5,988 bases of DNA. Origin: an uncultured Opitutia bacterium. GTDB taxonomy: Bacteria; Verrucomicrobiota; Verrucomicrobiia; Opitutales; Opitutaceae. Below, piece after piece: positions 1 through 5,988 of the stretch. The translations under genes were made by a program, and so were the position numbers. The stretch is from positions 1-5,988 of the forward strand of contig CALFZM010000220.1 of NCBI GenBank assembly GCA_937952235.1, given 5' to 3'. Under the pieces are notes generated by a model that was not told where the DNA came from, did not search any database, and saw only the letters and a list, made by a program, of their open reading frames with translations. Position 1 is the first letter of the stretch; every line of letters starts with the position of its first letter.

Positions 1-98
1 ACCTCGGCAAGGTCGACGTCACGCGCACCCACTGGCCGTTCCTCCGCGACCGCCGGATCGACGCGTACGAAAACCTCACGAAACGATTCATCGACTGA
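1..98 (+). CDS. aguB: N-carbamoylputrescine amidase, C-terminal end (partial)
   Basis: The frame is open from the left edge (first full codon at 3) to a TGA at 96-98, giving 31 visible residues. They contain the segment RTHWPFLRDRRIDAYENL, which resembles the C-terminal tail of N-carbamoylputrescine amidases of the nitrilase (carbon-nitrogen hydrolase) superfamily. That enzyme hydrolyses N-carbamoylputrescine to putrescine, ammonia and carbon dioxide in the cytoplasm. The catalytic Glu-Lys-Cys region lies upstream of the window and cannot be checked. The next gene encodes agmatine deiminase, which makes this enzyme's substrate, and that supports the call strongly. The genes are about 60 bases apart and probably share a transcript. 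Another nitrilase-family amidase is the main alternative. Confidence 0.78.
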   Translation, partial: LGKVDVTRTHWPFLRDRRIDAYENLTKRFID

Positions 99-106
99 AG
101 GGCTCA

Positions 107-183
107 ACCACGGATAGCACGGATGACCTGGAGGCGTATCCGGGTGCTCCGTTTGGTCCGTGAGATCCGTGTTATCCGTGGTC
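107..183. repeat. Composite inverted and 9-base direct repeat between aguB and aguA
   Basis: Positions 107-124 are an inverted copy of 165-182: 18 bases with one mismatch. The right arm is part of a 9-base periodic run. The units are TCCGGGTGC (139), TCCGTTTGG (148), TCCGTGAGA (157), TCCGTGTTA (166) and TCCGTGGTC (175), all exactly in phase. The left arm has two complementary CACGGA cores 9 bases apart, at 109 and 118. A GGAGG lies between the arms at 130-134. From memory, arrays of CACGGAT-type units are scattered between genes in several bacterial groups including Verrucomicrobiota, so this is probably an interspersed repeat element rather than a site specific to this operon. As RNA it could form a hairpin closing just upstream of, or across, the aguA start. 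Confidence 0.75.
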
Positions 184-1245
184 AAAAATACCGTACCCAA
201 GAAATCTGCGCGCGAGACACCGGCGAAGCTCGGTTTTCGCATGCCCGCCGAATGGGAGCCGCAGGTCGCGGTCTGGCTCTCGTGGCCGCACAAGCGCGCA
301 TCCTGGCCCGGCATGTTCCGGCCGGTGCCGTACACGTTCGCCCGGATCGTCGCGCAGATCAGCCGGTTCGAGGAGGTGCGGATCAACGCCGCCGCCGCGC
401 TCCAGCCCCGGGCGAAGCGCCTGTGCGCCGCGGCGGGCGCGGACATGGCGCGGGTGACGTTCTACGATCATCCGACCGACGATGCCTGGTGCCGCGATCA
501 CGGCCCGATCTTCGTCAAGCACCGCCGCACCGGCGAGGTCGCGCTCACCGACTGGCGCTACAACGCGTGGGGCGACAAGTATCCGCCGTACGAGCGGGAC
601 AATGACATTCCTCCGCGGATCGCGCGCCGGCTGAAGCTGCGGCGCTTCGAGAACGACATGGTGCTCGAGGCGGGCTCGATCGACGTCAACGGCCGCGGCC
701 TCCTGCTCACGAGCGAGCAGTGCCTGCTGAACCGGAACCGCAATCCGCACCTCACGCGCGCGCAGATCGAGCGCAACCTGCGCGACTATCTCGGGGTGAA
801 GACCATCCTGTGGGTGGGCGACGGCATCCTGGGCGACGACACCGACGGGCACATCGACGACATCACGCGCTTCTTCCGGCCCGACGGCTTCATCACCGCG
901 GTCGAGCCCAATCGCCGCGATCCCACCCCCCGCATCCTCGCGGAAAACCTGGAGCGCCTGCGCGGCTTCCGCACGCCGGCGGGCGGCCGGTTCGAGATCG
1001 TCGAGCTGCCGATGCCGAAGCCGTTCGCGTTCGAGGGCCAGCGCGTGCCGGCCAGCTACGCGAATTTTCTCATCATCAACGGCGCGGTGCTCGTGCCGAC
1101 GTTCCGGCAGAAGCGGCGGGACGAGGCGGCCTGCGCGATCATCGGCGGCTGTTTCCCCGGGCGTGAAGTGATCCCGATCGACTGTCACGCGTTGATCTGG
1201 GGACTCGGCACGCTGCATTGCATCTCGCAACAGCAGCCCGCGTGA
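160..1245 (+). CDS. aguA: Agmatine deiminase
   Basis: Agmatine deiminase (agmatine iminohydrolase) converts agmatine to N-carbamoylputrescine and ammonia in the cytoplasm. It feeds the amidase encoded just upstream, completing the ADC-independent half of putrescine synthesis. The longest frame has 361 residues, near the usual length of the PAD_porph family. Visible motifs are MPAEWEP near residue 28, WCRDHGP at 110-116, a GDDTDGHIDD stretch around 225-234 with the expected catalytic His231, and LGTLHCISQQQPA at the C-terminus, where Cys354 is the expected nucleophile. No key residue is missing. The start is uncertain. GTG codons at 160, 169 and 178 all lie inside the upstream repeat; there is no other in-frame start until ATG 241, which would still keep MPAEWEP. 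No ribosome binding site settles it: the GGAGG at 130-134 is too far from 160. I give the longest form. The stop is followed closely by the lipoprotein gene. Confidence 0.93.
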   Translation: MRSVLSVVKNTVPKKSARETPAKLGFRMPAEWEPQVAVWLSWPHKRASWPGMFRPVPYTFARIVAQISRFEEVRINAAAALQPRAKRLCAAAGADMARVTFYDHPTDDAWCRDHGPIFVKHRRTGEVALTDWRYNAWGDKYPPYERDNDIPPRIARRLKLRRFENDMVLEAGSIDVNGRGLLLTSEQCLLNRNRNPHLTRAQIERNLRDYLGVKTILWVGDGILGDDTDGHIDDITRFFRPDGFITAVEPNRRDPTPRILAENLERLRGFRTPAGGRFEIVELPMPKPFAFEGQRVPASYANFLIINGAVLVPTFRQKRRDEAACAIIGGCFPGREVIPIDCHALIWGLGTLHCISQQQPA

Positions 1246-1247
1246 AC

Positions 1248-1724
1248 ATGGCCGGCCGGACCTTCATGATCGCCACCCTGGCCGCCGCCGTGCTCCTCGG
1301 CGCGGGCTGCGAGTCGGTGACGGAGGCGGCGGCTTCCGTGCGCGAGCGGATGGCGGCGCGGGACCAGCCGCAGGTGAAGACGTTTCCCGGCACTCCGCGG
1401 GCCGTTTACGAGGCCGTGCGCGCCGCCGCGGCCGACATGGGCTATCGGTTTGTGCGCGGCGGCCCGGCACAGGGCGAATTCGAGGCGATCAGCGGGGTCC
1501 GCTCCGGCGAGACCATCGGGTCGGCCCGGCAGATCAGCATGAAGGTGACGCTGCAGGCGACGCTGGACGGGCAGGGGACCGACGTCGCGGTGCGGTTGAA
1601 GGAGATCATCGAGGCCGACTCCTCCAACCGGGCCGGGCAGGCCACCGAGGCACCGCTACGCGATACGCCGCAGTATGATGTGTTTTTCCTGCGCGTGGGG
1701 CGGATGCTGGGCGTAAAGTCGTAA
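1248..1724 (+). CDS. Putative small lipoprotein of unknown function
   Basis: This encodes 158 residues from ATG 1248. An alternative GTG at 1242 overlaps the aguA stop, so translational coupling is likely; no ribosome binding site is visible. The N-terminus is a lipoprotein-type signal: MAGR, then a hydrophobic stretch to about residue 17, then LLGAGC with Cys21. It satisfies the general lipobox pattern, although Gly at -3 is less usual than Leu. The mature part has a helix-like segment (TPRAVYEAVRAAAADMGYRF) followed by alternating polar and hydrophobic strands (ISMKVTLQATL, TDVAVRLKEII) and a C-terminal YDVFFLRVGRMLG. This helix-then-strands layout recalls small periplasmic DUF3568-like lipoproteins, but that is an impression, not a match. 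It probably sits in the periplasm anchored to a membrane. Nothing ties it to polyamine metabolism apart from its position. Confidence 0.8.
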   Translation: MAGRTFMIATLAAAVLLGAGCESVTEAAASVRERMAARDQPQVKTFPGTPRAVYEAVRAAAADMGYRFVRGGPAQGEFEAISGVRSGETIGSARQISMKVTLQATLDGQGTDVAVRLKEIIEADSSNRAGQATEAPLRDTPQYDVFFLRVGRMLGVKS

Positions 1725-1737
1725 AGGTTCTTCTCCC

Positions 1738-1810
1738 TGGGAGCGCGGATGTCCTCGTCCGCAGGGATCGGAATGCGAACCGAATGTGGACGGGGACGTC
1801 CGCGCTCCCA
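1738..1810. repeat. 25-base inverted repeat, fully pairable as RNA
   Basis: Positions 1738-1762 pair with 1786-1810. Twenty-two of 25 pairs are Watson-Crick and the other three (1750/1798, 1755/1793, 1761/1787) are G-T, so an RNA from the plus strand could pair over the whole length around a 23-base loop (1763-1785). The outer part TGGGAGCGCGGA is GC-rich. The element begins 14 bases after the lipoprotein stop. No T-run follows the right arm, so it is not a standard rho-independent terminator. It could slow or end transcription of the upstream operon, protect its 3' end, or be an interspersed palindromic repeat. The last is my preference given a second inverted repeat in the same operon. Confidence 0.75.
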
Positions 1811-2028
1811 GGGGAGGGAAACCCTCGTTTTCCTCTTGCCGCGGCTAGGGCTGCGGTCGACCCTGATCGTTCGCGGCAGTCAGTCGGTCAGGTTGGCGTT
1901 TCGCCGCGGGCTCCCGCCAGCCTCCCAACGTCAGTGCAACCATCAACCATTCCGGTCGCGCCTCGCGGTGCGATCGACCCGTCGGATGGGCGCCCCCGGA
2001 GCAGGCGCACGGCCGGCGTTTTCGTCCT
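1811..2028 (+). promoter_or_regulatory. rpsA upstream region and probable leader
   Basis: About 220 bases without a convincing gene separate the inverted repeat from rpsA. Short open frames here are out of phase with anything recognisable. The rpsA promoter should lie in this stretch because a hairpin element precedes it, but I see no convincing -35/-10 pair. There is no Shine-Dalgarno sequence before the first ATG (2029): the preceding bases are pyrimidine- and GT-rich. In E. coli the rpsA start region also lacks a strong Shine-Dalgarno and is repressed by S1 protein itself through its folded structure, so autoregulation here is plausible by analogy only. Confidence 0.4.
1890..1923 (+). promoter_or_regulatory. 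Possible hairpin in the rpsA leader
   Basis: AGGTTGGCG (1890-1898) can pair with CGCCAGCCT (1915-1923), giving nine pairs including one G-T around a 16-base loop. It lies about 105 bases before the rpsA start. In GC-rich DNA a stem of this size can arise by chance, so a regulatory role is only a suggestion. Confidence 0.3.
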
Positions 2029-3699
2029 ATGAGTTCAGTAATGCAAGACCTCCTGGCGCAGTCCTCCTTCGACAAGCTGAAGGAAGGCGCGATCGTCCCG
2101 GGCATCATCACCGAAATCCGCCAGAATGAGGTCGTCGTCGACATCGGCGGCAAATCCGAAGGCGTCATCCCCGCCAACGAGTTCATCGACATCGGCGAAC
2201 TCCAGATCGGCTCCACCATCGAGGTGCTGGTGGAAAAGCTCGAAGACAAGTCCGGCGCCCCCGTGCTGTCCTTCGACAAGGCCGAGCAGAAGAAGAACTG
2301 GGATAACATTCTCACCAAGTTCCCCGAGGGCTCCGTGGCCGCGGGCCGCGTCAAGGCGAAGGTCAAGGGCGGCCTGATCATCTCGATCGGCGTCGATGCC
2401 TTCATGCCGGCGTCGCACATCGACATCCAGCCCCCCAAGAACCTCGACCAGTACGTGGGCCAGACCTACGACTTCAAGGTACTCAAGATCAACCTCGACC
2501 GGAAGAACATCGTCCTCTCCCGCCGCGAGCTGATCGAACAGCAGCGCACCGAGAAGCGCCGCAACCTGCTCGACTCGATCCAGCCGGGCCAGATCCGGAA
2601 GGGCGTGGTCAAGAACATCACCGACTTCGGCGCGTTCATCGATCTCGATGGCATGGACGGCCTGCTCCACATCACGGACATGTCGTGGGGCCGCATCTCG
2701 CACCCGAGCGAAATGCTCAAGCAGGGCGAGGAAGTCCAGGTCATGATCATCGAGGTGAACCGCGAGAAGGAACGCGTTTCGCTCGGCCTGAAGCAGACCA
2801 CCAAGAACCCGTGGGACGAGATCGACCGCAAGTACCCGGTCGGCGCCAAGGTTCACGGCAAGGTCGTCAACCTCGTCCCCTACGGCGCGTTCGTGGAGAT
2901 CGAGCCCGGCGTCGAAGGCCTGGTGCACATCACCGAGATGTCCTGGACCAAGCGCATCACCAAGCCCTCCGAGCTGCTCAAGGTCGGCCAGGAGCTCGAT
3001 GCGGTCGTCCTCGGCGTCCAGAAGGACGAGCAGAAGATCTCCCTCGGCCTGCGCCAGTTGGAGCCCAACCCGTGGGACATGGTCCGCCACAACTACCCGA
3101 TGGGCGCCCGCGTCCGCGGCAAGGTGCGCAACATGACCACCTACGGCGCGTTCATCGAACTCGAAGAGGGCATCGACGGCATGGTGCACGTCTCCGACAT
3201 GAGCTGGACCCGCAAGGTCAACCACCCGTCGGAAGTCCTGAAGAAGGGCGACGAAGTGGACGCCATCGTGCTCGACGTCGACGCGCAGCAGCAGCGCATC
3301 AGCCTTGGCATGAAGCAGCTCGCGACCGATCCGTGGTCGGACATCGACTCGTTCTTCAAGATCGGCGACGTCGTGAAGGGCACCGTCACCAAGATCACGT
3401 CGTTCGGCGCCTTCGTGGAGCTGAAGGACGGCATCGACGGCCTGGTGCACATCTCGCAGATCAGCGAGGAGCGCATCGACAAGGTGAAGGACGTGCTCAA
3501 GCCCGGCCAGGAAGTGACCGCCCGCGTGATCAAGATCGATCGCGAGGAGCGCCGTCTCGGCCTGTCGATCAAGGCGGCCAACTACTCGGATTCGCAGCTC
3601 GCGGCCGAGACGTCGGCCTACGAGGCGCTCAATCGCAGCGCCGGCAACGACATGATGAACCTCGGCGACATCCTCGACGAGGCCGCCAAGAAGGAATAA
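2029..3699 (+). CDS. rpsA: 30S ribosomal protein S1
   Basis: S1 is the large RNA-binding protein of the small ribosomal subunit that helps mRNA dock and unfold during initiation. This copy has 556 residues, close to the 557 of E. coli, and six S1 (OB-fold) domains at about 20-88, 98-173, 185-260, 269-347, 356-434 and 443-515. By family knowledge, domains 1-2 bind the ribosome and 3-6 bind RNA. Domains 3 to 6 show the classic pattern: G-x-V-x-x-(I/L/M)-x-x-(F/Y)-GAF near the start, G-(L/M)-(L/V)-H-(I/V)-(T/S) in the middle, and (I/V/L)-S-L-G-(L/M)-(K/R) or a variant at the end. The 3/4, 4/5 and 5/6 boundaries carry NPW or DPW. Domains 1 and 2 are more divergent, as expected. I chose ATG 2029; ATG 2041 (MQDLLAQSSF) is the alternative, and neither has a Shine-Dalgarno. 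Codons are strongly biased to AAG, ATC, GAC and CTC, fitting high expression. The gene ends at its own terminator and appears monocistronic. Confidence 0.97.
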   Translation: MSSVMQDLLAQSSFDKLKEGAIVPGIITEIRQNEVVVDIGGKSEGVIPANEFIDIGELQIGSTIEVLVEKLEDKSGAPVLSFDKAEQKKNWDNILTKFPEGSVAAGRVKAKVKGGLIISIGVDAFMPASHIDIQPPKNLDQYVGQTYDFKVLKINLDRKNIVLSRRELIEQQRTEKRRNLLDSIQPGQIRKGVVKNITDFGAFIDLDGMDGLLHITDMSWGRISHPSEMLKQGEEVQVMIIEVNREKERVSLGLKQTTKNPWDEIDRKYPVGAKVHGKVVNLVPYGAFVEIEPGVEGLVHITEMSWTKRITKPSELLKVGQELDAVVLGVQKDEQKISLGLRQLEPNPWDMVRHNYPMGARVRGKVRNMTTYGAFIELEEGIDGMVHVSDMSWTRKVNHPSEVLKKGDEVDAIVLDVDAQQQRISLGMKQLATDPWSDIDSFFKIGDVVKGTVTKITSFGAFVELKDGIDGLVHISQISEERIDKVKDVLKPGQEVTARVIKIDREERRLGLSIKAANYSDSQLAAETSAYEALNRSAGNDMMNLGDILDEAAKKE

Positions 3700-3704
3700 C
3701 GTTT

Positions 3705-3724
3705 CCACGCTCAGTGGCGTTTTT
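3705..3724 (+). terminator. Weak hairpin with T-run just after rpsA
   Basis: CCAC (3705-3708) can pair with GTGG (3714-3717) around a 5-base loop, or ACGC (3707-3710) with GCGT (3717-3720). Five T residues follow at 3720-3724. The stem is short, so this is at best an auxiliary terminator ahead of the much stronger one a few bases downstream. Confidence 0.35.
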
Positions 3725-3726
3725 AC

Positions 3727-3759
3727 GGCCGCCCGGGAATTTCCCGGGCGGCCTTTTTT
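3727..3759 (+). terminator. Strong rho-independent terminator of rpsA
   Basis: A perfect GC-rich palindrome has arms 3727-3739 (GGCCGCCCGGGAA) and 3741-3753 around position 3740, followed by six T residues (3754-3759). With a realistic small loop the stem is about 10-11 pairs, nearly all G-C. It lies 27 bases after the rpsA stop and should isolate rpsA from the downstream gene. Confidence 0.93.
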
Positions 3760-3826
3760 GCGCCGCTTCCCTGGCCGACGCCGTTTCCGCGCCGCCGAAC
3801 AGGGATTCGCAAAATGAAAATGGTTC

Positions 3827-3849
3827 GTCGACGGGGATTCCCGGTCGAC
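3827..3849. promoter_or_regulatory. Imperfect palindrome upstream of the repeat-protein gene
   Basis: Two GTCGAC sites (3827-3832 and 3844-3849) bound a region in which nine of ten arm positions pair, leaving one G-G mismatch and a 3-base centre. It sits between the rpsA terminator and the GTG at 3882. It could be an operator or a 5' untranslated hairpin of the downstream gene. No clear promoter hexamers lie around it, so the role is unknown. Confidence 0.3.
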
Positions 3850-3881
3850 TTGACGCAGCGCTCCCGCCTTGATCCGCGCTC

Positions 3882-5988
3882 GTGCAAGCGCCCCCGCGTC
3901 ACCTTCCGCGTTTCCCCACCAGCAGATTCGCGGTCGCGCTCGCGTTGAGCCTCCTCTCCGGTGGTTCCGTGGGCCGGGCGCAGACGGTCTACAACTGGAC
4001 GGGCGGCAACATCCTCACCGCCCTGGGCACGACGAATTTCAACGTCGGCGATACGCTCAACATCGTGACGACGGCCGATCATGACATCGCGACCAACGCG
4101 GTGGTCACCAATGGCGTGGTCAACTGGATCGACGGCAATCTCCGCGGCGGCGGGTCGCTGACCAACAACGGCCAGTGGTTCGACAGCGCGTCCGCGCAGA
4201 TCAACGCCGCGTTTGGCGGGTACGCCTTCGTGAACAGCTCGGGCGCGTCGTATACGAAGACGGCGGGCACGACGACATTCAACGTCGGCTTCAACAACAA
4301 CGGTGCCATCAGTGTCACGGGCGGCACGCTGAACTTGAATGCGGGCGGCACCTTCGCCTCCGGCGCCTCGATCGGCAGCACCGGCGGGGGACTGGTCCAG
4401 CTCCTCGGCGGCACGCTCACCTTGAACGGCGCGATTGCCGTCTCGAACTTCACTCTCGCCGGAGGCGATGTCGCCGGCAGCCATACGCTCACCGGCACGC
4501 TCAACTGGCAGAACGGCACGCTGAACTCGTCCGGCGTCACCACGCTGGCGGCGGGCGGCACCCTGACGCTTTCCGGCGCCGTCAACCACGACTTCAACGG
4601 GCGGACGATCGCCAACGACGGCACGATCCGCTGGACCGCCGGTTCGCTCCGCTCGGGCAACGGAGGCAGCATCTCCAACTTTGCGCTGTGGGAGGATTCC
4701 GCCTCGGGCTTCGACTTCAACGTCGCGTACGGCGGCGGCGCCACGTTCGTCAACCAGGCCTCGGGCACCTACCTCAAGACCGGCGGCACCACGACGCTCA
4801 ACGCGCCGATGGTGAATTATGGCACGGTCACCGTCAGCGGTGGCACGCTCAACCTGAACGCCGGCGGCACCTTTCACGACGGCTCCTCCGTCGGCAGTTC
4901 CGGCGGCGGGGTCGTGCAGCTCACAGGCGGCACACTGACCGCGGGAGGCGCCGTGGGATTCACCGCGACGAATTTCAAGCTCAGCGGCGGCACCGTGTCC
5001 GGCAACATGACGTTCCTCGGAACCTCCGAATGGATCGGAACCGACTTCAACACCAGCGGGACCGCGACGATCGGCGCCGGCGCCACGATGCTCATCGCCA
5101 ACGCCGGCAACCACGATTTCAACGGGCACGCGATGGTGAACAACGGCACCGTCAACTGGAGCGCGGGCGACCTGCGCTCCGGCGGCGGCGGCACGTTCAC
5201 CAACCACGCCACGGTGCTTGACTCCGCCGCGTCCTCCCAGGTCGCCAACGCCTATGGCGGCGGCGTCACCTTCATCAACGGCCCTGCGGGCAGCTACCTC
5301 AAGACCACCGGCACCACGACGATGAACGTCCCGTTCGTGAACCGCGGCAACGTCACGGTCTCCGGCGGCACGCTGAGTCTCAACGGCGGCGGCGTGTTTC
5401 ACGATGGCTCGGGCATCGGGGGGACCGGTGGCGGCGTCGCGCAGCTCACCGGCGGCACGCTCACCGCCGGCGGCACCGCCGGTTTCACCGCGAACAATTT
5501 CCGGCTCTCGGGCGGACAGGTTTCCGGCAATATGACGTTTCTCGGCGTGACCGAATGGGTCGCCGGCGATTTCAACACCCCCGGCACCGCGACGATCGGG
5601 ACGGGCGCGACGCTCAACATCACGGGCGGCGGCAATCACGACTTCAATGGCCACGGGTGGTTGAACCAGGGCACCGTCAACTGGCAGGGCGGACACCTGC
5701 GCTCCGGCGGCGGCGGCACCCTCACCAACCAGGCCCAGTGGAACGACACCACCACCGGCGACTTCACCAATGCGTACGGAGGCGGCGCGACTTTCGTCAA
5801 CGCCGCCGGCGGCACCTATACGAAGTCCGCGGGCACGACCTCGATGACGGGCGTCAACTTCACGAATCAAGGCACGGTCTCCGTCACCGGTGGCACGCTC
5901 AGCCTGATCGACGCCACCCTGCAGGGTGGATCTTCGATCGGCAGCTCCGGCGCGGGAGTCGTGCAGTTCGTCAGTGGCACGTTGACCG
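3882..5988 (+). CDS. Exported repeat-rich protein, autotransporter or adhesin-like (3' end outside window)
   Basis: The frame opens after a TGA at 3870-3872 and stays open to the right edge, giving 702 visible residues. GTG 3882 is the only start codon before the signal peptide's hydrophobic core; no good ribosome binding site is visible. Residues 1-33 are a Sec signal peptide: arginines at 6, 10 and 15, a hydrophobic core FAVALALSLL (16-25), and a probable signal peptidase I cut after VGRA (Ala33), before QTVYNW. The rest is rich in Gly, Thr, Asn, Ser and Ala, with no Cys seen, and is built from about 175-residue repeats starting at residues 66, 235, 410 and 585. Short GGTL, GTV and W-x-x-G turns recur, typical of right-handed beta-helix passenger domains. 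It is probably secreted or displayed on the cell surface. A C-terminal beta-barrel (type V autotransporter) or a PEP-CTERM-like anchor would decide the route, and both would lie beyond the window. Binding partner unknown. Confidence 0.85.
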   Translation, partial: MQAPPRHLPRFPTSRFAVALALSLLSGGSVGRAQTVYNWTGGNILTALGTTNFNVGDTLNIVTTADHDIATNAVVTNGVVNWIDGNLRGGGSLTNNGQWFDSASAQINAAFGGYAFVNSSGASYTKTAGTTTFNVGFNNNGAISVTGGTLNLNAGGTFASGASIGSTGGGLVQLLGGTLTLNGAIAVSNFTLAGGDVAGSHTLTGTLNWQNGTLNSSGVTTLAAGGTLTLSGAVNHDFNGRTIANDGTIRWTAGSLRSGNGGSISNFALWEDSASGFDFNVAYGGGATFVNQASGTYLKTGGTTTLNAPMVNYGTVTVSGGTLNLNAGGTFHDGSSVGSSGGGVVQLTGGTLTAGGAVGFTATNFKLSGGTVSGNMTFLGTSEWIGTDFNTSGTATIGAGATMLIANAGNHDFNGHAMVNNGTVNWSAGDLRSGGGGTFTNHATVLDSAASSQVANAYGGGVTFINGPAGSYLKTTGTTTMNVPFVNRGNVTVSGGTLSLNGGGVFHDGSGIGGTGGGVAQLTGGTLTAGGTAGFTANNFRLSGGQVSGNMTFLGVTEWVAGDFNTPGTATIGTGATLNITGGGNHDFNGHGWLNQGTVNWQGGHLRSGGGGTLTNQAQWNDTTTGDFTNAYGGGATFVNAAGGTYTKSAGTTSMTGVNFTNQGTVSVTGGTLSLIDATLQGGSSIGSSGAGVVQFVSGTLT
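4077..5988 (+). repeat. Four tandem copies of a roughly 175-residue coding repeat
   Basis: Copies begin at 4077, 4584, 5109 and 5634, anchored on NHDFNG (DHDIAT in the first). Copy 1 is 507 bases, copies 2 and 3 are exactly 525 bases, and copy 4 is cut by the window edge after 355 bases. Each unit runs in order: NHDFNG; NxGTVNWxxGxLRSGGGG; a YGGG-x-TFVN segment; a Y-(L/T)-K-(T/S)-x-GTT segment; VTVSGGTLxLN; an SIGSSGGGVVQL-like segment; GGTLTAGG; NFxLSGGxVSGNMTFLG; then EWxxxDFNTxGTATIG. Each unit contains two related W-containing modules, suggesting an older half-unit duplication. Copies are clearly alike in protein but differ at many synonymous positions, so they are not recent duplicates. 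Confidence 0.9.

Noticed and set aside
123..605. A 160-codon plus-strand frame with GGAGG well spaced before an internal GTG at 144
   Set aside because: The spacing is attractive, but the frame is offset from aguA and encodes an Arg/Ala-rich shadow sequence without a domain. The GGAGG lies between the repeat arms and may be coincidental.
172..1230. A 352-codon open frame on the minus strand opposite aguA
   Set aside because: It is the antisense shadow of agmatine deiminase, which has all its catalytic motifs on the plus strand.
2035..3708. A 557-codon open frame on the minus strand opposite rpsA
   Set aside because: It mirrors the S1 gene, whose six domains are unmistakable on the plus strand. 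The antisense product has a shadow-like composition rich in Asp, Leu, Val and His and no domain.
3850..3878. TTGACG as a possible -35 box for the repeat-protein gene
   Set aside because: No acceptable -10 sequence lies 16-18 bases downstream; that stretch is GC-rich.
3723..5870. A 715-codon open frame on the minus strand opposite the repeat protein
   Set aside because: It is rich in Ala, Arg, Gly and Val without recognisable domains. It is the expected complement of a GC-rich gene made of Gly, Thr, Asn and Ala codons ending in C or G. It also runs through the rpsA terminator, and the plus-strand frame has a signal peptide and ordered repeats.
4077..5988. CRISPR array or DNA-level satellite
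   Set aside because: The periodicity is 525 bases and in frame, and conservation is at protein level with many synonymous differences. It is a coding repeat, not an array of short identical repeats with spacers.

Overview
The window is GC-rich bacterial DNA from a Gram-negative organism. The gene types and the style of the large secreted repeat protein would fit a Verrucomicrobiota member close to Opitutaceae. That placement is an inference from protein style and recollection; no database was searched. All convincing genes lie on the plus strand.

Layout. Positions 1-98 hold the last 31 codons of a carbon-nitrogen hydrolase that looks like N-carbamoylputrescine amidase (aguB). Next comes an agmatine deiminase gene (aguA, to 1245). 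The two enzymes are consecutive steps from agmatine to putrescine, so this is a polyamine gene pair. Between them lies a composite repeat (107-183): an 18-base inverted repeat whose right arm belongs to a run of 9-base units. All three candidate GTG starts upstream of the first in-frame ATG of aguA fall inside it. A small putative lipoprotein gene (1248-1724) follows aguA almost without a gap and is probably co-transcribed.

Positions 1725-2028 are non-coding. They hold a 25-base inverted repeat that can pair completely as RNA (1738-1810), then the leader of rpsA with a second possible hairpin (1890-1923). rpsA (2029-3699) encodes a full-length six-domain ribosomal protein S1 and ends at a strong rho-independent terminator (3727-3759).

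From 3882 to the right edge runs a long open frame with no stop in the window. It starts at GTG with a signal peptide and encodes a Gly/Thr/Asn/Ser-rich exported protein. The visible part is four copies of a roughly 175-residue repeat, with a period of exactly 525 bases for copies 2 and 3. It is most likely a beta-helical surface or autotransporter-like protein. Its C-terminus, which would reveal the export or anchoring route, is outside the window.

The polyamine genes, rpsA and the repeat protein look like three independent transcription units. I found no convincing new defence or mobile system. The most unusual structures are the repeat that supplies the aguA starts, the fully pairable hairpin before rpsA, and the strictly periodic giant repeat protein.
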